Assembly: GCA_023150805.1 (NCBI GenBank)
Contig: JAKLKF010000018.1
Span: 1-64,000, forward strand
Source of the DNA: Myxococcota bacterium
Lineage (GTDB): Bacteria > Myxococcota_A > UBA796 > UBA2385
Reading direction: 5' to 3'
Length of the DNA: 64,000 nucleotides
The notes beneath the pieces are model-generated. The model was given only the letters and a program-made list of their open reading frames with translations. It had not been told where the DNA came from and did no database searches. The stretch's first letter is position 1; each line of letters begins with the position of its first letter. This document shows, one piece after another, positions 33,470 to 41,136 of the stretch. The position numbers were made by a program, and so were the translations under genes.

Positions 33470-34119
33470 TGCGCCGCATCCAGAAGGGTCCGCCGCCGGC
33501 GGCCATCGCGGAACTGCGCCGCACGCCGGGCGCCACCTGGGTCTCGGTGCACGGCGACCAGAAGGCGGCCATGCGCGAGGCTGCCCGCCGGGAGCAGCGC
33601 GGCCTCTGCGCCTACTGCAACCAGCGCGTGTGGGTCGAGGGCGACGCCACGATGGAGCACTGGGTCCCTCGCAGCGATCCAAGCTGCGACCCCTTCGCGT
33701 GGGAGCACCTGCTTCTGGTCTGTGCCGGCGGCCAGGCAGCCGCACCCCACTGCGACCGCCGGCGAGGCGACCAGCCCTTGACCCTGCACCCGGCCCGACC
33801 GGTGCCCGACCCCGAGGCGGCCGCGCGCTACCTCGCCGATGGCCGAGTCACCTCGGCCGACCCGGGGCTGGAGCGCGAGCTCGACCAGGTGCTGGGCCTG
33901 AACGCGCCATTGCTCCAGCAACAGCGCAAGCATGCGCTGACCGCGGTGCTCGACGAGCTCCGCCGCGACCGCAGCGCGGCGGGCGTGCGCCACCTGCTGG
34001 CCGCCTACCAGCGCGAGGACGGGGACCTGCCACCCCACCCGCGCGCGGTGCTGCCCACCTTGGAGCGAGCGCTCCGCCAGGCCGAAGGCCGCGCCAGGCG
34101 CACGCGCAGCACCCGCTGA
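33469..34119 (+). CDS. ptuB: Septu HNH endonuclease
   Basis: 216 residues. The HNH/zinc core is CAYC (Cys47, Cys50), MEHWVPRS (Glu63-His64, the catalytic HNH His), AWEHLLLVC (Asn replaced by His80, Cys85) and HCDRRRGD (Cys95), the order of PtuB-type HNH nucleases (EH, WENLLLSC, CxxCN). The second Cys pair is spaced by nine residues instead of two. The remainder (about 110-216) is helical. Translational coupling to ptuA (ATG begins at the last base of the ptuA stop) fits a toxin-like effector made in step with its ATPase partner. Similar pairs also occur with retrons. No reverse transcriptase is present here. Confidence 0.82.
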   Translation: MRRIQKGPPPAAIAELRRTPGATWVSVHGDQKAAMREAARREQRGLCAYCNQRVWVEGDATMEHWVPRSDPSCDPFAWEHLLLVCAGGQAAAPHCDRRRGDQPLTLHPARPVPDPEAAARYLADGRVTSADPGLERELDQVLGLNAPLLQQQRKHALTAVLDELRRDRSAAGVRHLLAAYQREDGDLPPHPRAVLPTLERALRQAEGRARRTRSTR

Positions 34120-34197
34120 CCGGCCGGGCCCGGCGACGCCCTGTCGGACGCGACTCTGTGCGAACATGGACCTTGAGCTCCCACCCCGAGGCGCCCG

Positions 34198-34524
34198 ATG
34201 ATGCTCCTCCTCCTCCTCCTCGGACAGCAGGTCCAGGCCATCGAGCCCGACACCGAGGTCCAGTCTCACCTCTCCATGGTGTCGGCCACCCGGGCCGGCA
34301 AGGCCCGTGGGTGGAGCTCCATCGTGATCTTCGGCCAGGCCGGCCAGACTTGGGCCCTGCCCACCTGCGACGCAGCCTGGGCGACCCCGGCGGTGGAGCA
34401 GATCGCGGGCCGCCCGGCCCTGTCGATCTCCGCCGCGAAGGGCACCCCCCTGCCCGCGACGGTTCGCTGTGCTTCCGCGTCGCACCACCTGGAGTGGACC
34501 CTGGTCTCGCAGCCGAAGCCGTGA
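34198..34524 (+). CDS. Small secreted protein, unknown
   Basis: 108 residues with a short signal peptide (MMLLLLLLGQQVQAIE, cleavage likely after QA). The mature part has two Cys (CDAAW and RCASAS) that could form one disulfide, and a beta-rich pattern. GAGGCG lies before the double ATG. It sits after the Septu pair, 78 bases downstream, with a normal codon bias. No family recognised. The neighbouring defence genes do not allow a role to be assigned. Confidence 0.55.
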   Translation: MMLLLLLLGQQVQAIEPDTEVQSHLSMVSATRAGKARGWSSIVIFGQAGQTWALPTCDAAWATPAVEQIAGRPALSISAAKGTPLPATVRCASASHHLEWTLVSQPKP

Positions 34525-34558
34525 CCAGGGCTCTCCGCCCGCGCCACCTTCCCCCGCG

Positions 34559-34669
34559 CTGCACCGGGCGGGGCGCACCATCGCGCCGGTGACCCACGAC
34601 CCCGACATCGTCCACGTCGCGGACCGGCGGGTGGCGCGGGTGGACGGGCGCGTGGTCCGCGACGGCTGA
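34559..34669 (+). pseudogene. Remnant of an ABC-transporter ATP-binding subunit (C-terminus)
   Basis: The frame LHRAGRTIAPVTHDPDIV (from 34559) followed by ADRRVARVDGRVVRDG matches the end of LolD/MacB-type ABC ATPases, where the H-loop THDP precedes an ADR..RL.DGR motif. No Walker A, signature or Walker B is present upstream, where the sequence instead belongs to the secreted-protein gene. About 37 codons of a decayed gene are left. Confidence 0.65.
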
Positions 34670-34696
34670 CTGGCCAGGCGGCCCGCTCGGGCCGGG

Positions 34697-36103
34697 TCAG
34701 CCCGGGGCCCGCGCCGCCTGCGCGGCCTCCCGAAACGCCGTCCACCAGGGGTCCTCCCCCGCGACCCACCCCTCCATGGACGGCCGGACCGGGACGTCGA
34801 TCGGCACGCCGCCCCCCGGCTGGCAGCCGGGCGAGGGCACCAGCGCCACCTCGAACAGGGACATCATCAGGACGACGCCGTCGCCCAGGTCGTAGGTCAC
34901 GGGCAACTGCCCTGCGTGGCGACCGCAGGCGCCCTGGGTGGGCGTACCCACGACCACGACGTCGTCGTGAAATGCGAGCAGGGCCACCGCCAGCTCCACC
35001 GCGGCGGAGCTGGTGCCGTCGTCGACGAACACCACCACCGGGCCCGTGTGCCGCGGCGCCACCGGTCGCATCGTCTCCGCCAGCGGGTCCCCCTCGACCC
35101 GCCAGCCGCCTTCGACCCGCGCGCCCGGAAACGCGGTCAGCGCCTCTTCCGGCACGAAGGGGAACCCGACCCGCTCTCGGTGGCGGCGGGGGATGGCGCG
35201 CACCCGCGTGGAGACCGAGGCCCACTGCGCGAAGGGCCGTTCAAGCAGCCGCTGCGCGACGAGCACGCCCAGGTCGCGCGCCCCGCCGGCGTTGCCTCGC
35301 AGATCCACGATCAGCGTCTCGTCCCCGCGCAGGGCGGCGAACCCCTCGTCCAGGCGGGCCTTCCAGGCGTCGTGCTCGCGGGTGCCGAAGCCCGGCAGCC
35401 GCAGCAGCGCCGTGTCGGCGTCGCCCGTGGGTACCCACAGGGGCCACGCCCCGTCCCCTGGCACCCCCCAGGCCGGCGCGGAGACCCGCGCCGTCGCCAG
35501 CGCGCGGGCTCCCTCCCTGTCCACCCCCGGCACCGTCCACGTCCGACGCTGTCCGTCGGGCGCCTCGGTCTCGATGGACCAGTCCGTGCGAGGGCCGCCG
35601 TAGCGGTGCATCAGGCTGCCGAAGGACCGCACCGCCTGCGCACGCCGCACCTCGACCCGTCCCCCGTCGACCGAGGTCAGGGCACCGAGGCGGTCGATCC
35701 ACTCCATGGCGGGCACACCATCGATCGCACGCAGCACGGTCCCCCTGGGCAGCTCGTGCACGAAGGCGTCGACGTACACCTGCCCCTCGACCAGGACCGG
35801 GAGCACCGGCACGACCCCCTCGATCGCACGCGGCGGGGTGCCCAGGACCACGTGGGCGTCCCCCAGCGCGCCGACCACCGCCTGGGCGCCGCGCACGCGC
35901 AGCTCGTACGACGGGACCTGGCGCGGGTCGCGCCGCGCCGCCTCGGACAGGACCGCGGCCCGGGCGGCGTCCAGGTCGACCTGGGAGGGGTCGGGATGCA
36001 CCGCCTCCACGAAGGACAACGCCGCGTGCAGGTCCTCGACCCCCACCTCCGGGCGATGTGCACATCCGACGAGCGTCGCGGTGATGGCCCAGGCCAGCCT
36101 CAT
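34697..36103 (-). CDS. S41-family (C-terminal processing-like) peptidase lipoprotein
   Basis: 468 residues from ATG 36103, whose N-terminus is a lipoprotein signal (AITATLVGCAHRP, Cys14). The longer ATG at 36193 would start before the signal. Residues about 95-150 form a PDZ-like segment. The S41 core has DETLIVDLRGNAGGARD, VVVFVDDGTSSAAVELAVAL with the nucleophile Ser, and GTPTQGACGRHAG. In the family the Ser-Lys dyad follows by about 25 residues, and here the corresponding position is Gln or His, so the mechanism may be Ser-His/tricorn-like. It is divergent from the aminotransferase gene with 126 bases between starts. Confidence 0.82.
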   Translation of the reverse strand: MRLAWAITATLVGCAHRPEVGVEDLHAALSFVEAVHPDPSQVDLDAARAAVLSEAARRDPRQVPSYELRVRGAQAVVGALGDAHVVLGTPPRAIEGVVPVLPVLVEGQVYVDAFVHELPRGTVLRAIDGVPAMEWIDRLGALTSVDGGRVEVRRAQAVRSFGSLMHRYGGPRTDWSIETEAPDGQRRTWTVPGVDREGARALATARVSAPAWGVPGDGAWPLWVPTGDADTALLRLPGFGTREHDAWKARLDEGFAALRGDETLIVDLRGNAGGARDLGVLVAQRLLERPFAQWASVSTRVRAIPRRHRERVGFPFVPEEALTAFPGARVEGGWRVEGDPLAETMRPVAPRHTGPVVVFVDDGTSSAAVELAVALLAFHDDVVVVGTPTQGACGRHAGQLPVTYDLGDGVVLMMSLFEVALVPSPGCQPGGGVPIDVPVRPSMEGWVAGEDPWWTAFREAAQAARAPG

Positions 36104-36195
36104 GCCGCCCGATAACCGGGGAGGCGCCCTCACGATGCCGACGCCCTCGCCGGAACTCTCGCCGAAGCTGACGTCCCAGGCTCCGAAAAACACGG

Positions 36196-36229
36196 TTGAC
36201 CACCCCGCCCCGCTCCCTTACGACCAGGG
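36196..36229 (+). promoter_or_regulatory. Promoter of the aminotransferase gene, leaderless spacing
   Basis: TTGACC (36196-36201) and TACGAC (36219-36224) are separated by exactly 17 bases, the sigma-70 optimum. The ATG follows the -10 by 5 bases, so transcription should start at the start codon. This is the best -35/-10 pair in the window. Confidence 0.6.
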
Positions 36230-37516
36230 ATGCGCACCCTGACCGACCCGCCCGGCCTCCCCCACTTCCGGCTCAGCCACAACCTGGACGGGATCGACAC
36301 CTCCGCGACCATCGCCATCCAGGAGCGCGCCTCGCTGCTGCGCGCCGAGGGGCGGCGGGTCTACAAGCTCGGCCTGGGGCAGTCGCCCTTCCCGGTGCCC
36401 GGGCCCATGGTCGAGTCCCTCCGGGCGCACGCCGGCGAGAAGGACTACCTGCCGACCGCGGGACTGCCCGCGCTGCGCGCCGCGATCGCCCAGTACCACC
36501 GGCGCAAGCCCGGCATCCAGGCAGACGCCTGCGACGTGCTGGTCGGCCCCGGCTCCAAGGAGCTGCTCTTCCTGCTCCAGGTTGCGCTCGACGGGCAGGT
36601 CCTGCTGCCCACGCCGGCCTGGGTCTCCTACGCGCCGCAGGCCCGCATCCTCGGCCGACGGACCCGCTACCTCCACACCCGCGCCGAGGACGGCTGGCAG
36701 CTCTCTCCCGACGACCTCGACCGCGCCTGCAGGGAGCACGACGGACCCTTCCTGCTGGTCCTCAACGACCCCTCCAACCCCACCGGCACCTGTCACAGCC
36801 CGCAGCGCCAGCAGGAGATCGCCGCCGTGGCCCGCAAGCACGGCATCATCATCCTGTCCGACGAGATCTACGGCGAGCTGCGCTTCGACGGCAAGCACCG
36901 CTCCATCGCACAGGACTGGCCCGAGGGGACCATCCTGGCCACGGGACTGTCCAAGTGGTGCGGCGCGGGCGGCTGGAGGCTGGGAACCTTCACCTTCCCG
37001 CGGGGACTGCAGGGCCTGTTGCGTGCGATGGAGGCCGCGGCGAGCGAGACGTACACGACCACCAGCGCGCCGATCCAACACGCCGCCGTGACCGCCTTCG
37101 AAGGAGACGAGCTGCCCGACTGGATGGCCCGCTACATCGAGGGCGCCCGCCGGGTGCTCGGTCGCCTGGCCGCCGAGAGCGCCCGCCGCCTGCGGGCCGC
37201 CGGCGCACAGGTGGCCGAGGCCGACGGCGCCTTCTACCTCTTCCCGGACTTCGGGCCGCTGCGCGAACGCCTCGCCGCCCGGGGCATCCACGACGCCGGC
37301 CAGCTCTGCGAGCAGCTCCTGAATGACACCGGCGTGATGTGCCTGCCCGGCCAGGCCTTCGCGCGGCCCCGCGACGAGCTCACCGTGCGCCTGGCCCTGG
37401 TCGACTTCGACGGCGCCGCCGCCCTCTCGCAGGACGCCGCCGGGGGGGGCGAGCTTCCCGCCATCGCCCCCGTGCTCGAGGCCATCGATCACCTGTGCGC
37501 CTGGGTGGGACGGTGA
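36230..37516 (+). CDS. Class I/II PLP-dependent aminotransferase
   Basis: 428 residues. Typical fold-type I motifs are YLPTAGLPALRAAIAQY, GPGSKELLF, NDPSNPTGT (Asn contacting PLP), ILSDEIYGEL (Asp for the pyridine N, Tyr), and GLSKWCGAGGWRLG with the Schiff-base Lys242. The C-terminal LTVRLALVDFDG supplies the substrate-carboxylate Arg. It probably uses aspartate, an aromatic amino acid or kynurenine-type substrate with an oxo acid. The motif set does not separate them. The next short gene overlaps its stop (GTGA). Confidence 0.9.
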   Translation: MRTLTDPPGLPHFRLSHNLDGIDTSATIAIQERASLLRAEGRRVYKLGLGQSPFPVPGPMVESLRAHAGEKDYLPTAGLPALRAAIAQYHRRKPGIQADACDVLVGPGSKELLFLLQVALDGQVLLPTPAWVSYAPQARILGRRTRYLHTRAEDGWQLSPDDLDRACREHDGPFLLVLNDPSNPTGTCHSPQRQQEIAAVARKHGIIILSDEIYGELRFDGKHRSIAQDWPEGTILATGLSKWCGAGGWRLGTFTFPRGLQGLLRAMEAAASETYTTTSAPIQHAAVTAFEGDELPDWMARYIEGARRVLGRLAAESARRLRAAGAQVAEADGAFYLFPDFGPLRERLAARGIHDAGQLCEQLLNDTGVMCLPGQAFARPRDELTVRLALVDFDGAAALSQDAAGGGELPAIAPVLEAIDHLCAWVGR

Positions 37517-37743
37517 GGCCCTCGCCCGAGCGGGACGGGATCTTCCCGGACTTCGACCACGGCCGGGATCCTGCCGACCGGGGCGACGTCCTGCTCGCCC
37601 CCTTCACGCCCACCGCCGCGACGCGGGGCGGTCACGACGTGCCGATCCTCCTCCCCGGTCGGATGCCCGTCGGCGTGGTGAACGTGGCGCCCCCACAGGT
37701 CGAGGCCCTCATGCGGCGGCCGCCCCGCCCCCCACCCGGATAG
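37513..37743 (+). CDS. Short conserved-looking protein coupled to the aminotransferase
   Basis: 76 residues from the GTG that overlaps the preceding TGA (GTGA). Content: PERDGIFPDFDHGRDP then VLLPGRMPVGVVNVAPPQ and a Pro/Arg end. The overlap of the translational-coupling type and even codon bias favour a real gene. No membrane segment, no Cys. I do not recognise the family. Confidence 0.5.
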   Translation: MRPSPERDGIFPDFDHGRDPADRGDVLLAPFTPTAATRGGHDVPILLPGRMPVGVVNVAPPQVEALMRRPPRPPPG

Positions 37744-37753
37744 CCCCCCGCGC

Positions 37754-38407
37754 GTGAAGCACCTCCGCGCCCTCCTGGTCCTCCTGCACGTGCTGGCCGT
37801 GTCGGTCATGGCCTTCCCCGCCCCCGTGGGCGCCATGTCCAAGAAGGACTGGGCCACGCCCGAGCTGCAGGAGACCTTCCAGGGCTACGCCGGCGCCCTG
37901 CGCGCGGTGGGCCTGCCGGTCAGCGACGAGGGGCTGCAGGCCTGGCTGTGGGAGGCCGGCAATGACCTGCTCACCGTGCGCAAGGCGGCGCTCGCGCCCT
38001 TCCGGCCCTACCTGGAGCTCACCGGCAGCGAGCAGGGCTGGCGCATGTTCGGCACCGTCAACCGCCGGCCGGCCTGGCTGGTCGTCGAGGTCGGCGACGG
38101 CCAGGACCAGTGGCGCCGCGTCTACGAGATGCGCAGCGACGAGCACACCTGGCTGCGGGAGCAGATGGACCAGGAGCGCGTGCGCGGGCTGGTCAACGGC
38201 TACTCCTGGCTCAACCGCAGGAAGAGCTACGACCAGCTCTCGGTCTGGCTGGCCCGCCGCGCCTCGGTCGACTTCCCCGAGGCCAGCCACCTGCGCATCG
38301 CCATGGAGCGCCGCCGCCTGCCCGCGCCCGACGAGCTTCGGACCCAGGGCATGCCCGCGCCCACGCGGCACTGGGAGACCCGCTACAGCCTGGACAAGTA
38401 CCGGTGA
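37754..38407 (+). CDS. Membrane-anchored protein, partner of HTTM gene
   Basis: 217 residues from GTG. One N-terminal hydrophobic helix (LRALLVLLHVLAVSVMAFP), then a soluble domain with NRRPAWLVVEVGDGQD, RVYEMRSDEHTWL and SYDQLSVWLARR. Its stop overlaps the start of the HTTM gene (GTGA). Small proteins of this kind regularly precede HTTM genes in Myxococcota, so it is likely a functional partner. Catalytic residues are not apparent. Confidence 0.65.
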   Translation: MKHLRALLVLLHVLAVSVMAFPAPVGAMSKKDWATPELQETFQGYAGALRAVGLPVSDEGLQAWLWEAGNDLLTVRKAALAPFRPYLELTGSEQGWRMFGTVNRRPAWLVVEVGDGQDQWRRVYEMRSDEHTWLREQMDQERVRGLVNGYSWLNRRKSYDQLSVWLARRASVDFPEASHLRIAMERRRLPAPDELRTQGMPAPTRHWETRYSLDKYR

Positions 38408-39381
38408 TCGCGCTGTGGCACCGCCTCGCCGACCGCCTCGCCCACCGCGAGCCGGCCACGCCCCTGGCGCTGTTCCGCATCGCCCTGGGTCTGTCCATCC
38501 TCTACACGCTGCTGCCCATGATCGCGGCCGACGTGGTGGCCATGGTCTGGATGGACCGCCCCTACGGCGGCTACCGCGAGCTCTCGCCCGACCACTGGCT
38601 GGTCGCCGCCCTGGGCGGCCCCACCGACGCCGCCGTCACCATCCTGGTCGGCCTGGGCGTGGTCTCGGCGCTGCTGCTGCTGGTCGGCCTGGGCAGCCGC
38701 GTCACCCCGCTGGTCGCCAACCAGGTCATGACGGCCCTCTTCGCGCTCAACCCCGAGAGCGGCGGCGGCCACGACCGCCTGCTCACCGCCGGCCTGTGGC
38801 TGCTGGTGCTTGCACCCGCCACCGCCACCCTCTCCCTGGACGCGCGACTCTTCGGCCCCGACAAGCGCTTCGTCTCCTCCCAGCCCGTCGCCGCCTGGCC
38901 CCGCTACCTGGTCATCTTCCAGCTCGTCGTCGTCTACTTCACCACCGGCGTGCAGAAGCTCGGCCAGGACTGGATGCCCTGGGGCGGCTGGTCGGCCCTG
39001 TACTACGCCCTGCTGGCCCCCTCCTGGCAGCGCTACGACACCACCTGGGTCGCCACCATCTACCCGCTCACCCAGCTCGCCACCGCCATCACCTGGCTGT
39101 GGGAGGTCGGCGCCCCCCTGTGGCTGCTGGCCTTCTGGTACCGCGCCACCCGCGACCGGCCCGGCCGCCTGCGCGCGCTGTCCAACCGCGTCGACCTGCG
39201 CGCGGTGATGGCCGCCATCGGCCTGTTCTTCCACGCCTGCCTGTGGCTCACGATGAACCTGGGGCCGTTCTCGCTGGTCACCGGCAGCTTCTACCTGTGC
39301 CTGTGGCACCACGACGAGTATGCAGCGGCCTGGCGTCGCCTGCGCGACAAGCTGTTCCGGACGGATTCCGTCCGCATCTGA
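38404..39381 (+). CDS. HTTM-domain membrane protein
   Basis: 325 residues from GTG (GTGA overlap). Seven to eight transmembrane helices and the HTTM signature of the vitamin-K-dependent gamma-carboxylase-related family: ALFRIALGLSILYT in helix 1, and VVVYFTTGVQKLGQDWMPWGGW in the middle. LFFHACLWLTMNLGPFS sits in a late helix. The family name refers to its patchy, horizontally acquired distribution; bacterial functions are unknown, although the fold relates to the membrane part of gamma-glutamyl carboxylase. The last 107 codons are repeated 3060 bases downstream. Confidence 0.85.
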   Translation: MIALWHRLADRLAHREPATPLALFRIALGLSILYTLLPMIAADVVAMVWMDRPYGGYRELSPDHWLVAALGGPTDAAVTILVGLGVVSALLLLVGLGSRVTPLVANQVMTALFALNPESGGGHDRLLTAGLWLLVLAPATATLSLDARLFGPDKRFVSSQPVAAWPRYLVIFQLVVVYFTTGVQKLGQDWMPWGGWSALYYALLAPSWQRYDTTWVATIYPLTQLATAITWLWEVGAPLWLLAFWYRATRDRPGRLRALSNRVDLRAVMAAIGLFFHACLWLTMNLGPFSLVTGSFYLCLWHHDEYAAAWRRLRDKLFRTDSVRI

Positions 39382-39429
39382 ACCCCGGAACGGTACTTCT
39401 GTTCATGACAGCCCGCAGGCGTGCCGCCG
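39061..39429 (+). repeat. Direct repeat, copy 1 (HTTM 3' end and downstream)
   Basis: This segment matches 42121-42489 at an exact offset of 3060 bases. Line-by-line comparison shows roughly 92-95% identity through the coding end, falling off over the following 45 bases. The copies flank the accessory block 39.4-42.1 kb. Confidence 0.9.
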
Positions 39430-39581
39430 CGCCCGGCTCCTGTCGGCGAGGTCAGCCGCCAGCGGACCGAGGCACTGCCGGACGCGCTGGACCTCGCCCG
39501 CTGCGGCCGTCCCGGCGACGTGGCCAGCCCGTCCGCGCTGGCCCACTGGCGGGGATGAGCAGGGGGGCGGCGCGTTTTCAC

Positions 39582-39610
39582 TTGCGGCTCTCTCTCTCTC
39601 TCTCTACTGT
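39582..39610 (+). promoter_or_regulatory. Promoter with (CT)9 tract as spacer
   Basis: TTGCGG (39582-39587) and TACTGT (39605-39610) are 17 bases apart. Those 17 bases are all CT dinucleotides, part of an 18-base (CT)9 run (39588-39605). Slippage by one unit would change the spacing to 15 or 19 and should switch the promoter off. GGAGG precedes the ATG at 39653. Confidence 0.55.
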
Positions 39611-39652
39611 GGCTGGCGCCGTGTCGCTCCCGACCCTCAGCTCGGAGGTCCC

Positions 39653-40039
39653 ATGCGCCAGGACAGCACGGAGTTCGACTGGGTCACGCTCTACGCCAAC
39701 GCCACCAGCCCGGCGGTCTTCATCCCGGTCAGCCCGTGGATGCCCGCGCCGGCTGTGCACCTGATGCGTCTGGCCTTCGAGCTGGCGGGCAAGATCGGAA
39801 ACTTCCAGTGCCAGGCGGCCTACCAGCTCGCCAACGATGTGCGCAGCCCCGATGGCGCCGTGGCGATCGGGGATGTGGCGACCGCCGACGGCATGGAGGA
39901 CCCCTCGGACTGGGCCGATGTCGGCACCAGCTTCAAGGCCCGGGCCTGGTTCCGCGTCGGTTTCCTCTGCACCCTGAGCTCCGGCAGCACCCTGGCCCTG
40001 GCCCGGGCCGCCGGCAGGCTCCAGATCATCCCGAGGTAG
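39653..40039 (+). CDS. Unknown protein, first gene of putatively phase-variable operon
   Basis: 128 residues, no signal peptide. It has a beta-strand-rich pattern (VTLYANATSPAVFIPVSPWM, then FKARAWFRVGFLCTL) with Cys at two positions. GGAGG lies 5 bases before the ATG, so the start is secure. The stop is 5 bases before the next gene. No family recognised. The operon context (a lipoprotein with RCC1-like repeats two genes on) suggests a cell-surface or regulatory function. Confidence 0.6.
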   Translation: MRQDSTEFDWVTLYANATSPAVFIPVSPWMPAPAVHLMRLAFELAGKIGNFQCQAAYQLANDVRSPDGAVAIGDVATADGMEDPSDWADVGTSFKARAWFRVGFLCTLSSGSTLALARAAGRLQIIPR

Positions 40040-40044
40040 GGGCC

Positions 40045-41136
40045 GTGGCCTGCGGGTGTGGTGGCGATGCGCGCGAGCGGCCGGCGAGAAGCCTGGGCGG
40101 CTGGGGTCGTTTGGGGACCTGGCGCTCCACCTCCGAGGCGGGCCGAAGCGAGGCGCCGGAGTGGGGCCGGTCCTGGGGCGACGGTGCGGGACGGACCACG
40201 TGGCGTCGGCTCACCGAGGACGACGGCGGCGTCCGGGTGGAGCTCTCTTCCGAGGTGCTCGATGGGCTGGCGGCAGACCCCCTGGGGCCGCCCAGGTTCG
40301 ATGGGCGCGTGCTTGGAGAGGCGCTGGCCCGGGAGCTCGTCGAGGCGGAGGATCTCACCCTGGTCGCTTACGGCCTCCTGGGCCCCACTGACGAGGAAGG
40401 CGTGTACTACGATGACGTGATGCTCATCGTCGCGGCGAGAACACTGGCCTACCTCGTGGTCGTGGTGTTGACCGCCGATGCCTGCGCGCTGGGGGATGCG
40501 TGCTTCGCGGGCTATTCGGTGCTGGTTCAAGTAGAAGGGGAGGCGGTCCACGCCTTCAGCGACCCGCCCACGTGGGCCTCCGAGGTGCAATGGGACATTG
40601 CAGTCCACATGGTCGGCACCCGGCGGGTGGCAGAGGTGGCCGCCGGTCGAACCACGGGGCGGGACGCTTGGGGTGGATCCTCTCGGGCCACCCGGGAGTT
40701 GTTCACCGCGGGGCTCCAGTACCGGTCGGGGACCATCTATGGCATCGGGTCCGCCGGGGGCGTGCTGACCTACCCCTTCACCGCCACATCCTCCCTCGAA
40801 ATGCCAGACGGAACGTCCGAGGAGTGGTCATCGACACCCGGCAACATGCCATGCTTCGGTGGAGAGTGTGAGCCGGAGACCGACGAGGAGTGTGCAGAGC
40901 TGGCCAGCGTGTACGGCGCCCTGGTCTTGCTCGTGGCCAACGAACTCATGGACACGGCGATGTCTCACCTGGGGCTGGTCGGCTCCTCACGGTCCATGGT
41001 CGACCTGGTCCTGGGGCACTTCATCGCCTACCTCGCGACCTTCGACACCGTCGCCTTCTGCGACACCGACTTCGACCCCGGCGACATCGACGAGACGCCG
41101 CCCGACACCGACCCGGGGACTGGAGGTGTCCCGTGA
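40045..41136 (+). CDS. Unknown acidic protein, second gene of the operon
   Basis: 363 residues if started at GTG 40045, which follows GAGGTAGGGG. The first 55 residues are low-complexity Arg/Gly/Trp and may not belong, so a GTG near 40236 is an alternative. The body has a hydrophobic core (VVVVLTADACALGDACFAGYSVLVQV) with paired Cys. It ends in an acidic Asp/Thr/Pro tail (DFDPGDIDETPPDTDPGTGG) like the linkers of exported proteins in this genome, but no signal peptide is found. The stop overlaps the next start (GTGA). No family recognised. Confidence 0.55.
   Translation: MACGCGGDARERPARSLGGWGRLGTWRSTSEAGRSEAPEWGRSWGDGAGRTTWRRLTEDDGGVRVELSSEVLDGLAADPLGPPRFDGRVLGEALARELVEAEDLTLVAYGLLGPTDEEGVYYDDVMLIVAARTLAYLVVVVLTADACALGDACFAGYSVLVQVEGEAVHAFSDPPTWASEVQWDIAVHMVGTRRVAEVAAGRTTGRDAWGGSSRATRELFTAGLQYRSGTIYGIGSAGGVLTYPFTATSSLEMPDGTSEEWSSTPGNMPCFGGECEPETDEECAELASVYGALVLLVANELMDTAMSHLGLVGSSRSMVDLVLGHFIAYLATFDTVAFCDTDFDPGDIDETPPDTDPGTGGVP

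Noticed and set aside
29807-33745. A 1312-residue minus-strand frame over htrA and ptuAB
   Set aside because: Mirror frame of genes with verified catalytic motifs; no domain of its own.
39421-39558. A 45-codon GTG frame after the first repeat copy
   Set aside because: Same position as the real small gene after copy 2 but no sequence agreement beyond the first codons; Pro/Arg/Ala-rich and without an intact promoter.
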